Below are positions 18,287 through 25,893 of a DNA stretch of 64,000 nt, in pieces; the first letter of the stretch is position 1, and every line of letters starts with the position of its first letter. The notes below the pieces were generated by a model. That model was given only the letters and a program-made list of their open reading frames with translations. It was not told where the DNA came from and did not search any database. Origin of the DNA: Parabacteroides faecis (GTDB taxonomy: Bacteria; Bacteroidota; Bacteroidia; Bacteroidales; Tannerellaceae); the NCBI RefSeq assembly GCF_014647375.1, contig NZ_BMPB01000010.1:62001-126000 (forward strand), written 5' to 3'. A program made the position numbers and the translations under genes.

Positions 18287-19075
18287 ATGAAAAAAAGCTT
18301 TTTAGGGCTGTTAGCCTGCCTGGGCATGATGATTGCCTTACCGTGTTGCGAACCGTCGCCTGCCGAATGGAAATTAGTTTGGGAAGATAATTTCGACCAG
18401 GCTGATAGTTTTGATCCTGCCTCCTGGAGTAAGATTCCCCGGGGTACATCCGACTGGAATAATTATATGTCTGACTTCGATTCCTGTTATGCGATGCGTG
18501 ACGGTAAGTTGGTATTGCGAGGACTGGTCAATTATAGCCTGCCGACCGATACGGCACCGTATGTGACCGGTGGCGTTTATACAAAAGATAAGGTCGGATT
18601 CAATAACGGCCGCCTCGAAATCCATGCCAAACTGAATGGAGCGACCGGTGCCTGGCCTGCTTTCTGGTTATTGCCGCAGGATGCCAAATGGCCCGGAGGT
18701 GGTGAGATCGATATCATGGAACGTCTGAATAATGATAGTATCGCTTATCAGACAGTCCATTCTCATTATACATTTAATCTGGGGATCAAAGACAATCCCA
18801 AACAAGGAAGTACCGGCGTTATCGACCCGAATGATTTCAATACCTACACGGTAGAAATGTATGCGGACAGCCTGGTGTTTTTTATCAATGATACCCGTAC
18901 ATTCGCTTATCCGCGGATCGAAACAGAAAAGGAAGGACAGTATCCGTTCAATGACAGTCAGTTCTATTTGTTGTTGGATATGCAGCTTGGCGGAAGTTGG
19001 GTTGGTGCCGTTGATCCGGAAGACTTGCCGGTAGAAATGGAGATAGATTGGGTTCGTTTCTATCAAAAGCAGTGA
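18287..19075 (+). CDS. GH16 endo-glycosidase lipoprotein
   Basis: Endo-acting beta-jelly-roll hydrolase of family 16. An SPII signal ends at Cys20/Cys21 (MMIALPCC), so it is lipid-anchored and possibly surface-exposed. WKLVWEDNFD opens the catalytic domain. The active-site strand is GGGEIDIMERL, with nucleophile Glu140, Asp142 and acid/base Glu145 in the E-x-D-x-x-E (beta-bulge) form typical of the laminarinase/agarase/O-glycanase side of GH16. At 262 aa it is a single-domain enzyme. In a PUL with GH2, GH42/35-like, GH123-like and sulfatase genes it would cut the polymer into oligosaccharides for SusC import. Candidate substrates are poly-LacNAc chains of mucin, keratan sulfate or a sulfated galactan; the sequence alone does not decide. 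Confidence 0.92.
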   Translation: MKKSFLGLLACLGMMIALPCCEPSPAEWKLVWEDNFDQADSFDPASWSKIPRGTSDWNNYMSDFDSCYAMRDGKLVLRGLVNYSLPTDTAPYVTGGVYTKDKVGFNNGRLEIHAKLNGATGAWPAFWLLPQDAKWPGGGEIDIMERLNNDSIAYQTVHSHYTFNLGIKDNPKQGSTGVIDPNDFNTYTVEMYADSLVFFINDTRTFAYPRIETEKEGQYPFNDSQFYLLLDMQLGGSWVGAVDPEDLPVEMEIDWVRFYQKQ

Positions 19076-19176
19076 AAGTTTTTAGTTAATTATTTGGCGT
19101 AAGACAACAGTATTGTTGTATAAAAAGTTTACCTTTAGTGCGCAAATAATATTTAAATGTATAAAATTTTACTGTA

Positions 19177-19512
19177 ATGATTGGATCTATTATTCAATTG
19201 GCATTGAGTGTACTGATGATTGTCAGTATGTGGAAGATTTTTGAAACTTTCGGCCAAAAGGGATGGGCTTGCATCATTCCGTTCTACAACATCATCGTGA
19301 TGTTGCGTATTGTAAAATGGGAACCGGTTAAATTCTGGTTTTTCCTGATTCCTATTTATAACATTTATCTCTCCTTTCTGCTGTATAGAGATATAGCTGC
19401 AAAGTATGGTAAAGGTGACAATGCGTACGCTGTAGGTTTACTTTTGTTACCGTTTATTTTCTTCCCATTACTGGCGTTCAAAGAAACTCCGATTGCGGAA
19501 ACTGTAGAGTAA
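19177..19512 (+). CDS. small integral membrane protein, DUF5684-like
   Basis: 111 aa with four hydrophobic segments: residues about 2-20, 30-45 (GWACIIPFYNIIVMLRI), 52-70 (FWFFLIPIYNIYLSFLL) and 84-100. The paired IPFYNI / IPIYNI motifs and the GWACIIPFYN turn are typical of the DUF5684 family, small membrane proteins sometimes found beside signal peptidases. No catalytic residues were seen and no function is known. It stands alone between the PUL and sufS, with a strong terminator downstream. Confidence 0.75.
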   Translation: MIGSIIQLALSVLMIVSMWKIFETFGQKGWACIIPFYNIIVMLRIVKWEPVKFWFFLIPIYNIYLSFLLYRDIAAKYGKGDNAYAVGLLLLPFIFFPLLAFKETPIAETVE

Positions 19513-19532
19513 AGAAGTATTTGAGGGTACAG

Positions 19533-19567
19533 AAAAGCCTTTCGTCTCGGATGAAAGGCTTTTTTTA
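19533..19567 (+). terminator. rho-independent terminator
   Basis: AAAGCCTTTC pairs with GAAAGGCTTT around a 9-nt loop, followed by TTTT, 20 nt after the stop of the small membrane protein gene. Confidence 0.85.
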
Positions 19568-19619
19568 TATTCTTATATCTGTATAAAAGAATAAATCGCC
19601 GTTGTTAAATAAAACATCG

Positions 19620-19627
19620 TATCTTTG
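19620..19627 (+). promoter_or_regulatory. -7 box of sufS promoter
   Basis: TATCTTTG (TAnnTTTG) lies 32 bp before the sufS ATG; a TTG at 19602-19604 may form part of the -33 element, although spacing is short. Confidence 0.6.
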
Positions 19628-19659
19628 GCGTTTGTTATACGACTAAAGATACAATTGCT

Positions 19660-20874
19660 ATGTTAGATATACAGTCTATCCGGAAAGATTTTCCAATACT
19701 GGAACATAAAATATACGATAAGCCGCTCATTTACTTCGATAACGGTGCTACTACGCAAAAGCCTCGCCAGGTAGTGGAAAAGATTGAAAGCGGTTATTAT
19801 AATGTAAATGCCAACATTCACCGCGGGGTACATTTTTTGAGCCAGGCGGCAACCGAAGCACATGAAGATGCACGTAAAACCGTCCAGTCTTTCCTGAACG
19901 CACGTTCATCTAACGAGATCATTTTCACACGTGGTACAACAGAAGCGATCAACCTGATAGCTTCCAGTTTTACTGATGAATGTATGTCGGCAGGAGATGA
20001 AGTGATCGTTTCGGTAATGGAGCATCATTCCAATATCGTACCCTGGCAGATACAGGCGGCACGCAAAGGAATTGTATTGAAGGTCATTCCGATGAATGAA
20101 AAGGGAGAACTGGATATGGAAGCATTCCGTGGGTTATTTTCTGAACGTACGAGGTTGGTTTCCGTTACACATGTATCGAATGTGCTGGGGACTATTAATC
20201 CGGTGAAAGAGATCATCGAAGAAGCGCATAACCATGAGGTGCCGGTATTGATCGACGGGGCGCAGGCTGTTCCTCATCTGACAGTCGATGTGCAGGACCT
20301 GGATGCTGAGTTTTATGTTTTTTCCGGACATAAGGTGTATGGTCCGACAGGTATCGGTGTATTATATGGGAAAGAAGAATGGCTGGATAAATTACCTCCT
20401 TACCAGGGTGGTGGCGAGATGATTGCGACTGTCTCGTTCGAGAAGACTGTTTTTAATGAATTACCGTTTAAGTTCGAAGCCGGTACACCCGATTATATCG
20501 GTAGTACAGCATTGGCGGAAGCCTTACGTTATGTGAATCGGCTGGGCATGCAGAATATTGCTGCTTATGAGGACGAGTTATTGCGCTATGCAACTGAAAA
20601 GTTGAACGATATAGATGGTATGCGTATTTTCGGTCAGGCGGATCATAAAGGCGCTGTCCTGTCTTTTCTGGTGGGAAATATTCATCATTATGATATGGGG
20701 ATGTTGTTAGATCGTTTGGGGATCGCTGTCCGTACCGGGCATCATTGTGCACAGCCTTTGATGCAGGCATTGGGGATTGAAGGTACTGTACGTGCTTCTT
20801 TTTCTTTCTATAATACGAAAGAAGAAATCGATACTTTTGCCGCCGGGATAGAACGTGTTAAAAAAATGTTTTGA
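19660..20874 (+). CDS. sufS: SufS-type cysteine desulfurase
   Basis: PLP enzyme that takes sulfur from L-cysteine, forming a persulfide passed to SufE and then to the Fe-S scaffold. At 404 aa it has the group II layout: an N-terminal YFDNGATTQKP motif, EHHSNIVPWQ in the cofactor region, DGAQAVPH, the PLP Schiff-base lysine Lys225 in FSGHKVYGPTG, and the active-site Cys363 in RTGHHCAQPLM. The sufBCD genes are not in the window. A sufE gene lies 13 kb away on the other strand. The next gene starts 10 bp after the stop, so a vanZ-like / rnhB transcript is likely shared. Confidence 0.96.
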   Translation: MLDIQSIRKDFPILEHKIYDKPLIYFDNGATTQKPRQVVEKIESGYYNVNANIHRGVHFLSQAATEAHEDARKTVQSFLNARSSNEIIFTRGTTEAINLIASSFTDECMSAGDEVIVSVMEHHSNIVPWQIQAARKGIVLKVIPMNEKGELDMEAFRGLFSERTRLVSVTHVSNVLGTINPVKEIIEEAHNHEVPVLIDGAQAVPHLTVDVQDLDAEFYVFSGHKVYGPTGIGVLYGKEEWLDKLPPYQGGGEMIATVSFEKTVFNELPFKFEAGTPDYIGSTALAEALRYVNRLGMQNIAAYEDELLRYATEKLNDIDGMRIFGQADHKGAVLSFLVGNIHHYDMGMLLDRLGIAVRTGHHCAQPLMQALGIEGTVRASFSFYNTKEEIDTFAAGIERVKKMF

Positions 20875-20884
20875 TCAGTAGCTT

Positions 20885-21286
20885 ATGTTGTATTATCTGA
20901 AAAAATATCCGATATCTCTGACAATCATTCTGGTTGTTATTTACTTGTCATTTTTCAAACCGCCTTCTGTGGAGATCGGAAAGATCCCGGGAATAGATAA
21001 GGTGGCCCATATCTGTATGTATGCCGGATTATCGGGAATGCTGTGGATTGAGTTTTTGCGTAATCACCGGAAATATGACGAGGTGTTATGGCATGCCTGG
21101 GTAGGAGCCGTACTTTGTCCGATCCTGATGAGTGGGGCGATTGAGCTGTTGCAGGAATATTGTACCTCTTACCGGGGTGGTGACTGGTTCGATTTTCTGG
21201 CAAACATAACAGGAGTAGCATTGGCTACCTTGTTCTCTTATTTCGTATTGCGTCCCTGGATGTTGAGAAAGAAGATAATAGAATGA
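20885..21286 (+). CDS. VanZ-like membrane protein
   Basis: 133 aa with four predicted membrane spans (about 8-26, 38-58, 72-90, 103-125). It has the VanZ-type pattern: KVAHICMYAGLSGMLW in span 2, SGAIELLQEYC and the following RGGDWFDFLANITGVALA, where the Glu-Gln and the D-W-x-D motif are conserved in the family. VanZ-like proteins are small membrane proteins of uncertain function; glycopeptide resistance should not be assumed. It lies 10 bp after sufS and 24 bp before rnhB in one apparent operon. Confidence 0.85.
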   Translation: MLYYLKKYPISLTIILVVIYLSFFKPPSVEIGKIPGIDKVAHICMYAGLSGMLWIEFLRNHRKYDEVLWHAWVGAVLCPILMSGAIELLQEYCTSYRGGDWFDFLANITGVALATLFSYFVLRPWMLRKKIIE

Positions 21287-21310
21287 TAACAAACTTACAT
21301 ATCAGACTCT

Positions 21311-21910
21311 ATGTTGTTACCTTATTTAGAAGCGAACCGGATAGAAGCCGGTTGTGATGAAGCGGGACGCGGATGTCTTGCCGGATCCGTTTTTGCTGCT
21401 GCGGTTATTCTGCCTCCTGATTTTAAAAACGATGATTTGAATGACAGTAAACAACTCAGTGAAAAGAAACGTTACGCCCTGCGTCCGATAATAGAACGGG
21501 AAGCAATTGCCTGGGCTGTAGGTATTGTGACTCCGGAGGAGATTGATAAAATAAATATACTGAAAGCTTCTTTCCTGGCTATGCATCGTGCCATCGACCA
21601 GTTGACGGTAAGACCGGAACATCTGCTGATAGACGGAAATCGTTTTACTCCCTATCGGGATATAAAACATACGACGGTTGTAAAGGGGGATGGGAAGTAC
21701 CTGAGTATTGCTGCCGCTTCCATCCTGGCTAAAACATATCGTGACGATTATATGGATGAACTGGCTAAAGAATATCCGGATTACCATTGGACTGAAAATA
21801 AAGGTTATCCGACTAAAGCCCATCGCGAAGCGATCCGTGCAGTCGGTATCACTCCTTATCATCGTAAAACCTTCACATTATTACCGGAACAACTAACATT
21901 GGATTTTTAG
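21311..21910 (+). CDS. rnhB: ribonuclease HII
   Basis: Cleaves the RNA strand of RNA-DNA hybrids and removes single misincorporated ribonucleotides. The N-terminal [14 protein letters not shown] motif carries the catalytic Asp16-Glu17 pair. LLIDGNRF supplies the third acidic residue and [17 protein letters not shown] the fourth. [24 protein letters not shown] is the conserved C-terminal stretch. The length of 199 aa is standard. It is the last gene of the sufS-vanZ-rnhB group. The promoter in the invertible segment downstream currently points back toward it and would give antisense RNA to its 3' end. Confidence 0.96.
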   Translation: MLLPYLEANRIEAGCDEAGRGCLAGSVFAAAVILPPDFKNDDLNDSKQLSEKKRYALRPIIEREAIAWAVGIVTPEEIDKINILKASFLAMHRAIDQLTVRPEHLLIDGNRFTPYRDIKHTTVVKGDGKYLSIAAASILAKTYRDDYMDELAKEYPDYHWTENKGYPTKAHREAIRAVGITPYHRKTFTLLPEQLTLDF

Positions 21911-22096
21911 ACTTTTATCTTCATTCTTCATTTCTTGGTCTGTAGGCTTTGTTCGTTAACCTTTTTCTAGGTGAATGATTGGCTGTTCGGGTGGGCAGTC
22001 TGGATTTGTCGTTCAATGAAAAACACTTTTACTTTTCTTGGATATTTCTTTTTTACTTGACATAGTTCACATAGAACTATATCAATAATCCGTCTG

Positions 22097-22104
22097 CAAA
22101 TATA
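22097..22104 (-). promoter_or_regulatory. -7 box of invertible promoter 1, OFF orientation
   Basis: On the minus strand this reads TATATTTG (TAnnTTTG). It is preceded by a T/A-rich stretch that aligns with the one before the ON-oriented promoter at 28088 (CTYGTTTT, then an A6-TA run). It lies 18 bp from the inverted repeat and fires leftward, toward rnhB. After inversion between 22064 and 22225 it would face the susC at 22575. Confidence 0.8.
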
Positions 22105-22191
22105 GTATTTTTTGCAAAAACAAGATACTTTAACGCTAAAATTAGCAAAATAACGCTATAATTTTATTCTTTTTATACGAATATACCCATT

Positions 22192-22259
22192 AATTCCTCC
22201 TCAAAACATTAGTTCTATGTGAACTAATTCCTCCTCAAAACATTAGTTCTATGTGAACT
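22192..22259 (+). repeat. perfect 34-bp tandem duplication carrying the right inverted repeat
   Basis: Bases 22192-22225 and 22226-22259 are identical. Each unit ends with one copy of AGTTCTATGTGAACT. The duplication gives the OFF segment two alternative right-hand sites, with spacers of 132 or 166 bp to the left site. The outer copy matches the left site's outer flank slightly better (ACAY before AGTTC). Confidence 0.9.
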
Positions 22260-22574
22260 GTGTTAATAATTCCACTAGTGTTGATATTTTGAAAAACTTA
22301 GTTTGAAGAAATATGCAGGTAAATCGATTCAATAATTTATTGTTGGATTGTCCTCTTTGGAAGCTAATAAGCTGTCGTTATTTATTTTAGAAAAGAAATG
22401 CTAATTTCTGCTGTAGATAAACGCTAAATAATTTCTATAAAAAGTCTAATTTTTGATTCAGGTCAGGTATGAGGAACAATAGCAGCTAGTAGAAGGGATA
22501 GAAGAAATATTTCTTTTTTAACCTAATCAGTGAATGGTTTTTTATTCAAGTTCTAATCATTAAATAATTAAGTT
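22260..22574 (+). other. AT-rich leader of susC operon 1
   Basis: No gene, perfect TAnnTTTG box or convincing terminator was seen in this stretch. It would be the long 5' untranslated region (about 315 nt) when the invertible promoter is ON. The last 15 or so bases before the ATG closely match the bases before the paralogous susC at 28420. Confidence 0.5.
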
Positions 22575-25500
22575 ATGAATAATTGCACAAAGAAAGTTGC
22601 CTGCATGGCTATTCCTTTGTTTTGTCTTAATTTGACCATGGTGGCTGAAAACACTATTTCAGATTTTGATGTCCAGAAGGCTGTAGTAGTAGAGGCAGCT
22701 TCTGTTAATCAGAGTATCCGCAAAGTAACAGGTATTGTTAAAGACGAAAACGGAGAACCGGTAATTGGTGCCAGTGTTGTAGAAGTAGGCACGACGAATG
22801 GTATTATGACAGATATGGATGGTAAATTTGAACTGTCCATGAGTGCTAATGGCTCATTACAAATCTCTTATGTCGGTTTTGTTACCCAGACAATGAAACC
22901 GGGAAATAAAAATAATCTCCAGATCGTTTTACAGGAAGATAACCAAGCTTTGGATGAAGTTGTGGTTGTAGCTTTCGGTAAAAGTACAAAAGAAGCTTTC
23001 ACCGGTTCTGCCGGTATAATGAAGGCAGACGATCTTCTGAAAGCACAGGTGTCGAATCCGGCTCAGGCTTTGGCCGGACGTGTTGCCGGTGTACAGTTGA
23101 GTAACGCTTCTTCACAGCCGGGTAGTTCGCCCTCTATTACTATCCGTGGTTTTGGTTCTATTTCTTCGGATACGGAGCCTTTAATCGTAGTGGACGGTAT
23201 GCCTTTCGATGGTGACCTGAACCTGATCAACTCCAACGATATCGAGTCGATGACCGTATTGAAGGATGCTGCCTCGAATGCCTTGTATGGTGCCCGTGGA
23301 GCCAATGGTGTGATTATGATCACAACAAAGAAAGGTAAGAATGGAGACGCCAAAGTGTCTGTAGATGCTAAATGGGGAGCAAACTCCAATGGCCTTCAAA
23401 ATTATAAGACAACAAATGCTCAGCAGTTTTATGAAACTTATTATAAAATGCTGTATAACTATTATATAACGGAAGCTGGTGGCGGTATGTCTGCTACTGA
23501 TGCCCATGCATTGGCAAATCAACATCTGACAAATTCGTCAAGTGGTGTTGGTCCGGGATATATGGTTTATTCAGTTCCGGAGGGACAAGATTTTATCCAG
23601 CAGGGCGGAACAATGAATCCGGGAGCGACTATGGGAACTCTTTATAATTATAACGGTCAGAAACTTTGGCTGCAAGCCGACGATTGGGAAGAAATCGGAT
23701 TGAAAAACGGTTTCCGTCAGGAATATAATGTCTCGGTATCCGGTGCCTCTGAACGTATTAATTATTATACCTCTGTGGGGTATCTGGATCAGGATGGTAT
23801 CCAGGAAGGTTCATCGCAGAAACGTTTGACAGCACGTGCCAAACTGGACTATCAAGCGAAGAAATGGTTAAAAGTCGGTGCAAACTTCAATTATTCCAAG
23901 TACAATTACAGCCAGACATCTGAAGGTACGATCGGTACCGGAACGATTTGGAGTACAATCAAAACTCAGGCGCCTATTTATCCGGTTTATTTCCGTGATG
24001 AAAATAAGAATATCATGATCGATAAATGGGGAGAGAAAATGTATGACTTCGCACAAGCTTATGATCTGAGTCGTGCAGGAGGTGTTGGTGGTAACTGTAT
24101 TTTTTCTAATAAATACCGATCGGATGAAACAACAGGTAACTCGTTTATTGCTAGTGGTTATGCAGATATAAATCTGACTAATGATTTGACATTCACATTT
24201 AATGCCAATGCCTATGATTACGACCGCCGTTATACCTATGCTACCAGTCCTTTTGTCGATTACTACACCAGTTCATCCGATAACGGTTATCTGTCAAAAG
24301 CATCTTACCGTACCTTTACTTATAATACACAACAGTTATTGAATTACAACAAACAATTTGGTAAGCATGATGTAGGTGCTATGATCGGTCATGAATACTA
24401 TAATTACAAATATGAATCGTTGAGTGCCTCCGGGCGTAATTTCGGAATCGATAATACGCGCGAGTTAGCAACTCTTTTGAATCTGAATAATAATCCGTAT
24501 TCTTATTCCAATTCTTATAATAACGAAGGTTATTTCTTCCGCGCCATGTATAACTATGATGCAAAGTATTTCGGTTCGGTGTCTTATCGCCGTGATGCTT
24601 CTTCACGCTTCGCAAAAGACCACCGTTGGGGTAACTTCTGGTCGGTCGGTGGTGCTTGGCTTATTTCGAAGGAAGCTTTCTTTAATGCACCTTGGGTGAA
24701 TTCTTTGAAACTGAAAGCATCTGTCGGCTCACAAGGTAACGACAATATCGGGGATTATTTATATGCCGATTCCTACAAAGTGGTAAATAATGACGACCAA
24801 GCTGCTTATCAATGGCGCCAGAAAGGCTCTAGTGATATTACCTGGGAAACTAATACGAACTGGAATGTGGGTGCCGAATTCGATCTTTTCGATGGACGTC
24901 TGAGTGGTAGCCTGGATTATTTCTACCGGAAGACCAGTGATATGTTGTTCTCGCTGAATACACCTCCTTCTATCGGTTATACCAGTTATTTCATTAATCT
25001 GGGTGACATGCGAAATGCCGGTCTCGAGTTAGTATTGCAGGGTACGTTGATTAGAAATAAAGATTTCAAGTGGGATGTTAATTTCAATATCTCTCATGTA
25101 AAGAATAAGGTACTGACCTTGCCGGATGCAATAAAAACGACAAAGGTAGACGGACATAACGGTTATGTTAACCTGGATAAGTCGTTTGTTTCCAAATATA
25201 AATATTTCGTAGCCGAAGGGCTTTCTCTCTACACATGGTACTTACCTAAGTTTGCCGGTCTGGATCCTGAAACGGGAGAATCATTGTTCTATAAAGATAT
25301 CCTCGATGATGCAGGAAATGTAACCGGACAGGAGACAACTAAAGATTCGAGTCAGGCAACCGACTATCTGATTGGCGATGCTCTTCCGTCTTTCTATGGC
25401 GGTTTGGGAACATCTTTGACCTATCGTGGTTTCGACTTCTCCATCAATCTGAACTATCAGTTGGGTGGAAAGGCATACGATTATACTTATCAGACATTGA

Positions 25501-25874
25501 TGCATACCAGTACAACTTCGTCTACAACATGGCATAAGGACATATTGAATGCCTGGTCTCCGGAGAATACAGGTTCAAATATTCCACGTTTGCAATTTGC
25601 TGAAAAGTATTCACAGAATCCTCGTTCAGACCGCTTTATTACTAATGCGAGCTATCTGAATGTACAGAATATCAACCTGGGATATACATTGCCCTCAAGC
25701 TTGACACAGAAGTATAATATCCAGAATATACGTGTTTACTTCTCCGGTGAAAACCTGTTTTACTTCTCGGCACGCCAGGGATTCGATCCTCGTTATACGT
25801 TGAAGGGATATAGTAATCCGGAACTCTATTCTCCGATACGTACTATCTCTGGTGGTATTTCATTGACATTCTAA
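22575..25874 (+). CDS. SusC/RagA TonB-dependent transporter, phase-variable copy 1
   Basis: Outer-membrane nutrient importer of 1099 aa. It has a signal sequence with a cleavage region near NLTMVAE, no STN domain, a carboxypeptidase-like domain at about residues 50-130 (VTGIVKDENGEPVIGASV), the plug with DEVVVVAFGKSTKEAFTGSAG and LIVVDGMPFDGDLNLI, and a beta-barrel ending in GGISLTF. Most of the protein is nearly identical to the SusC at 28420-31746; differences concentrate in the N-terminal 50 residues and scattered barrel positions. The SusD partner follows after 19 bp. The upstream invertible promoter is in the OFF direction, so this copy should be silent in the sequenced state unless another promoter exists. 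Confidence 0.95.
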   Translation: MNNCTKKVACMAIPLFCLNLTMVAENTISDFDVQKAVVVEAASVNQSIRKVTGIVKDENGEPVIGASVVEVGTTNGIMTDMDGKFELSMSANGSLQISYVGFVTQTMKPGNKNNLQIVLQEDNQALDEVVVVAFGKSTKEAFTGSAGIMKADDLLKAQVSNPAQALAGRVAGVQLSNASSQPGSSPSITIRGFGSISSDTEPLIVVDGMPFDGDLNLINSNDIESMTVLKDAASNALYGARGANGVIMITTKKGKNGDAKVSVDAKWGANSNGLQNYKTTNAQQFYETYYKMLYNYYITEAGGGMSATDAHALANQHLTNSSSGVGPGYMVYSVPEGQDFIQQGGTMNPGATMGTLYNYNGQKLWLQADDWEEIGLKNGFRQEYNVSVSGASERINYYTSVGYLDQDGIQEGSSQKRLTARAKLDYQAKKWLKVGANFNYSKYNYSQTSEGTIGTGTIWSTIKTQAPIYPVYFRDENKNIMIDKWGEKMYDFAQAYDLSRAGGVGGNCIFSNKYRSDETTGNSFIASGYADINLTNDLTFTFNANAYDYDRRYTYATSPFVDYYTSSSDNGYLSKASYRTFTYNTQQLLNYNKQFGKHDVGAMIGHEYYNYKYESLSASGRNFGIDNTRELATLLNLNNNPYSYSNSYNNEGYFFRAMYNYDAKYFGSVSYRRDASSRFAKDHRWGNFWSVGGAWLISKEAFFNAPWVNSLKLKASVGSQGNDNIGDYLYADSYKVVNNDDQAAYQWRQKGSSDITWETNTNWNVGAEFDLFDGRLSGSLDYFYRKTSDMLFSLNTPPSIGYTSYFINLGDMRNAGLELVLQGTLIRNKDFKWDVNFNISHVKNKVLTLPDAIKTTKVDGHNGYVNLDKSFVSKYKYFVAEGLSLYTWYLPKFAGLDPETGESLFYKDILDDAGNVTGQETTKDSSQATDYLIGDALPSFYGGLGTSLTYRGFDFSINLNYQLGGKAYDYTYQTLMHTSTTSSTTWHKDILNAWSPENTGSNIPRLQFAEKYSQNPRSDRFITNASYLNVQNINLGYTLPSSLTQKYNIQNIRVYFSGENLFYFSARQGFDPRYTLKGYSNPELYSPIRTISGGISLTF

Positions 25875-25893
25875 ACATTAAAAAGAAAACATC

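Larger units (their letters stand above)
22064..22259. repeat. invertible promoter segment 1 (OFF), bounded by inverted repeats
   Basis: AGTTCACATAGAACT at 22064-22078 is present in inverted orientation at 22211-22225 and again at 22245-22259. The space between the inner copies is 132 bp. It contains a perfect Bacteroidetes -7 box (22097-22104) on the minus strand, directed away from the susC at 22575. The same arrangement, with a 133-bp spacer, a near-identical repeat and the opposite promoter direction, precedes the paralogous operon at 28420. The repeat consists of inverted arms AGTTC/GAACT around an asymmetric 5-bp core, as expected for a tyrosine-recombinase site. Inversion itself is inferred. 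Confidence 0.85.

Noticed and set aside
20885-21286. Glycopeptide resistance gene, from the VanZ-like family name
   Set aside because: No vanA/H/X-type genes are nearby, and VanZ-like proteins are widespread without resistance roles.
22064-22078. AGTTCACATAGAACT as a plain repressor operator, since each copy is itself a partial palindrome
   Set aside because: Operators would not explain the mirrored promoter orientations and equal spacers of 132 and 133 bp at two loci; a recombination site fits better, though dual use is not excluded.
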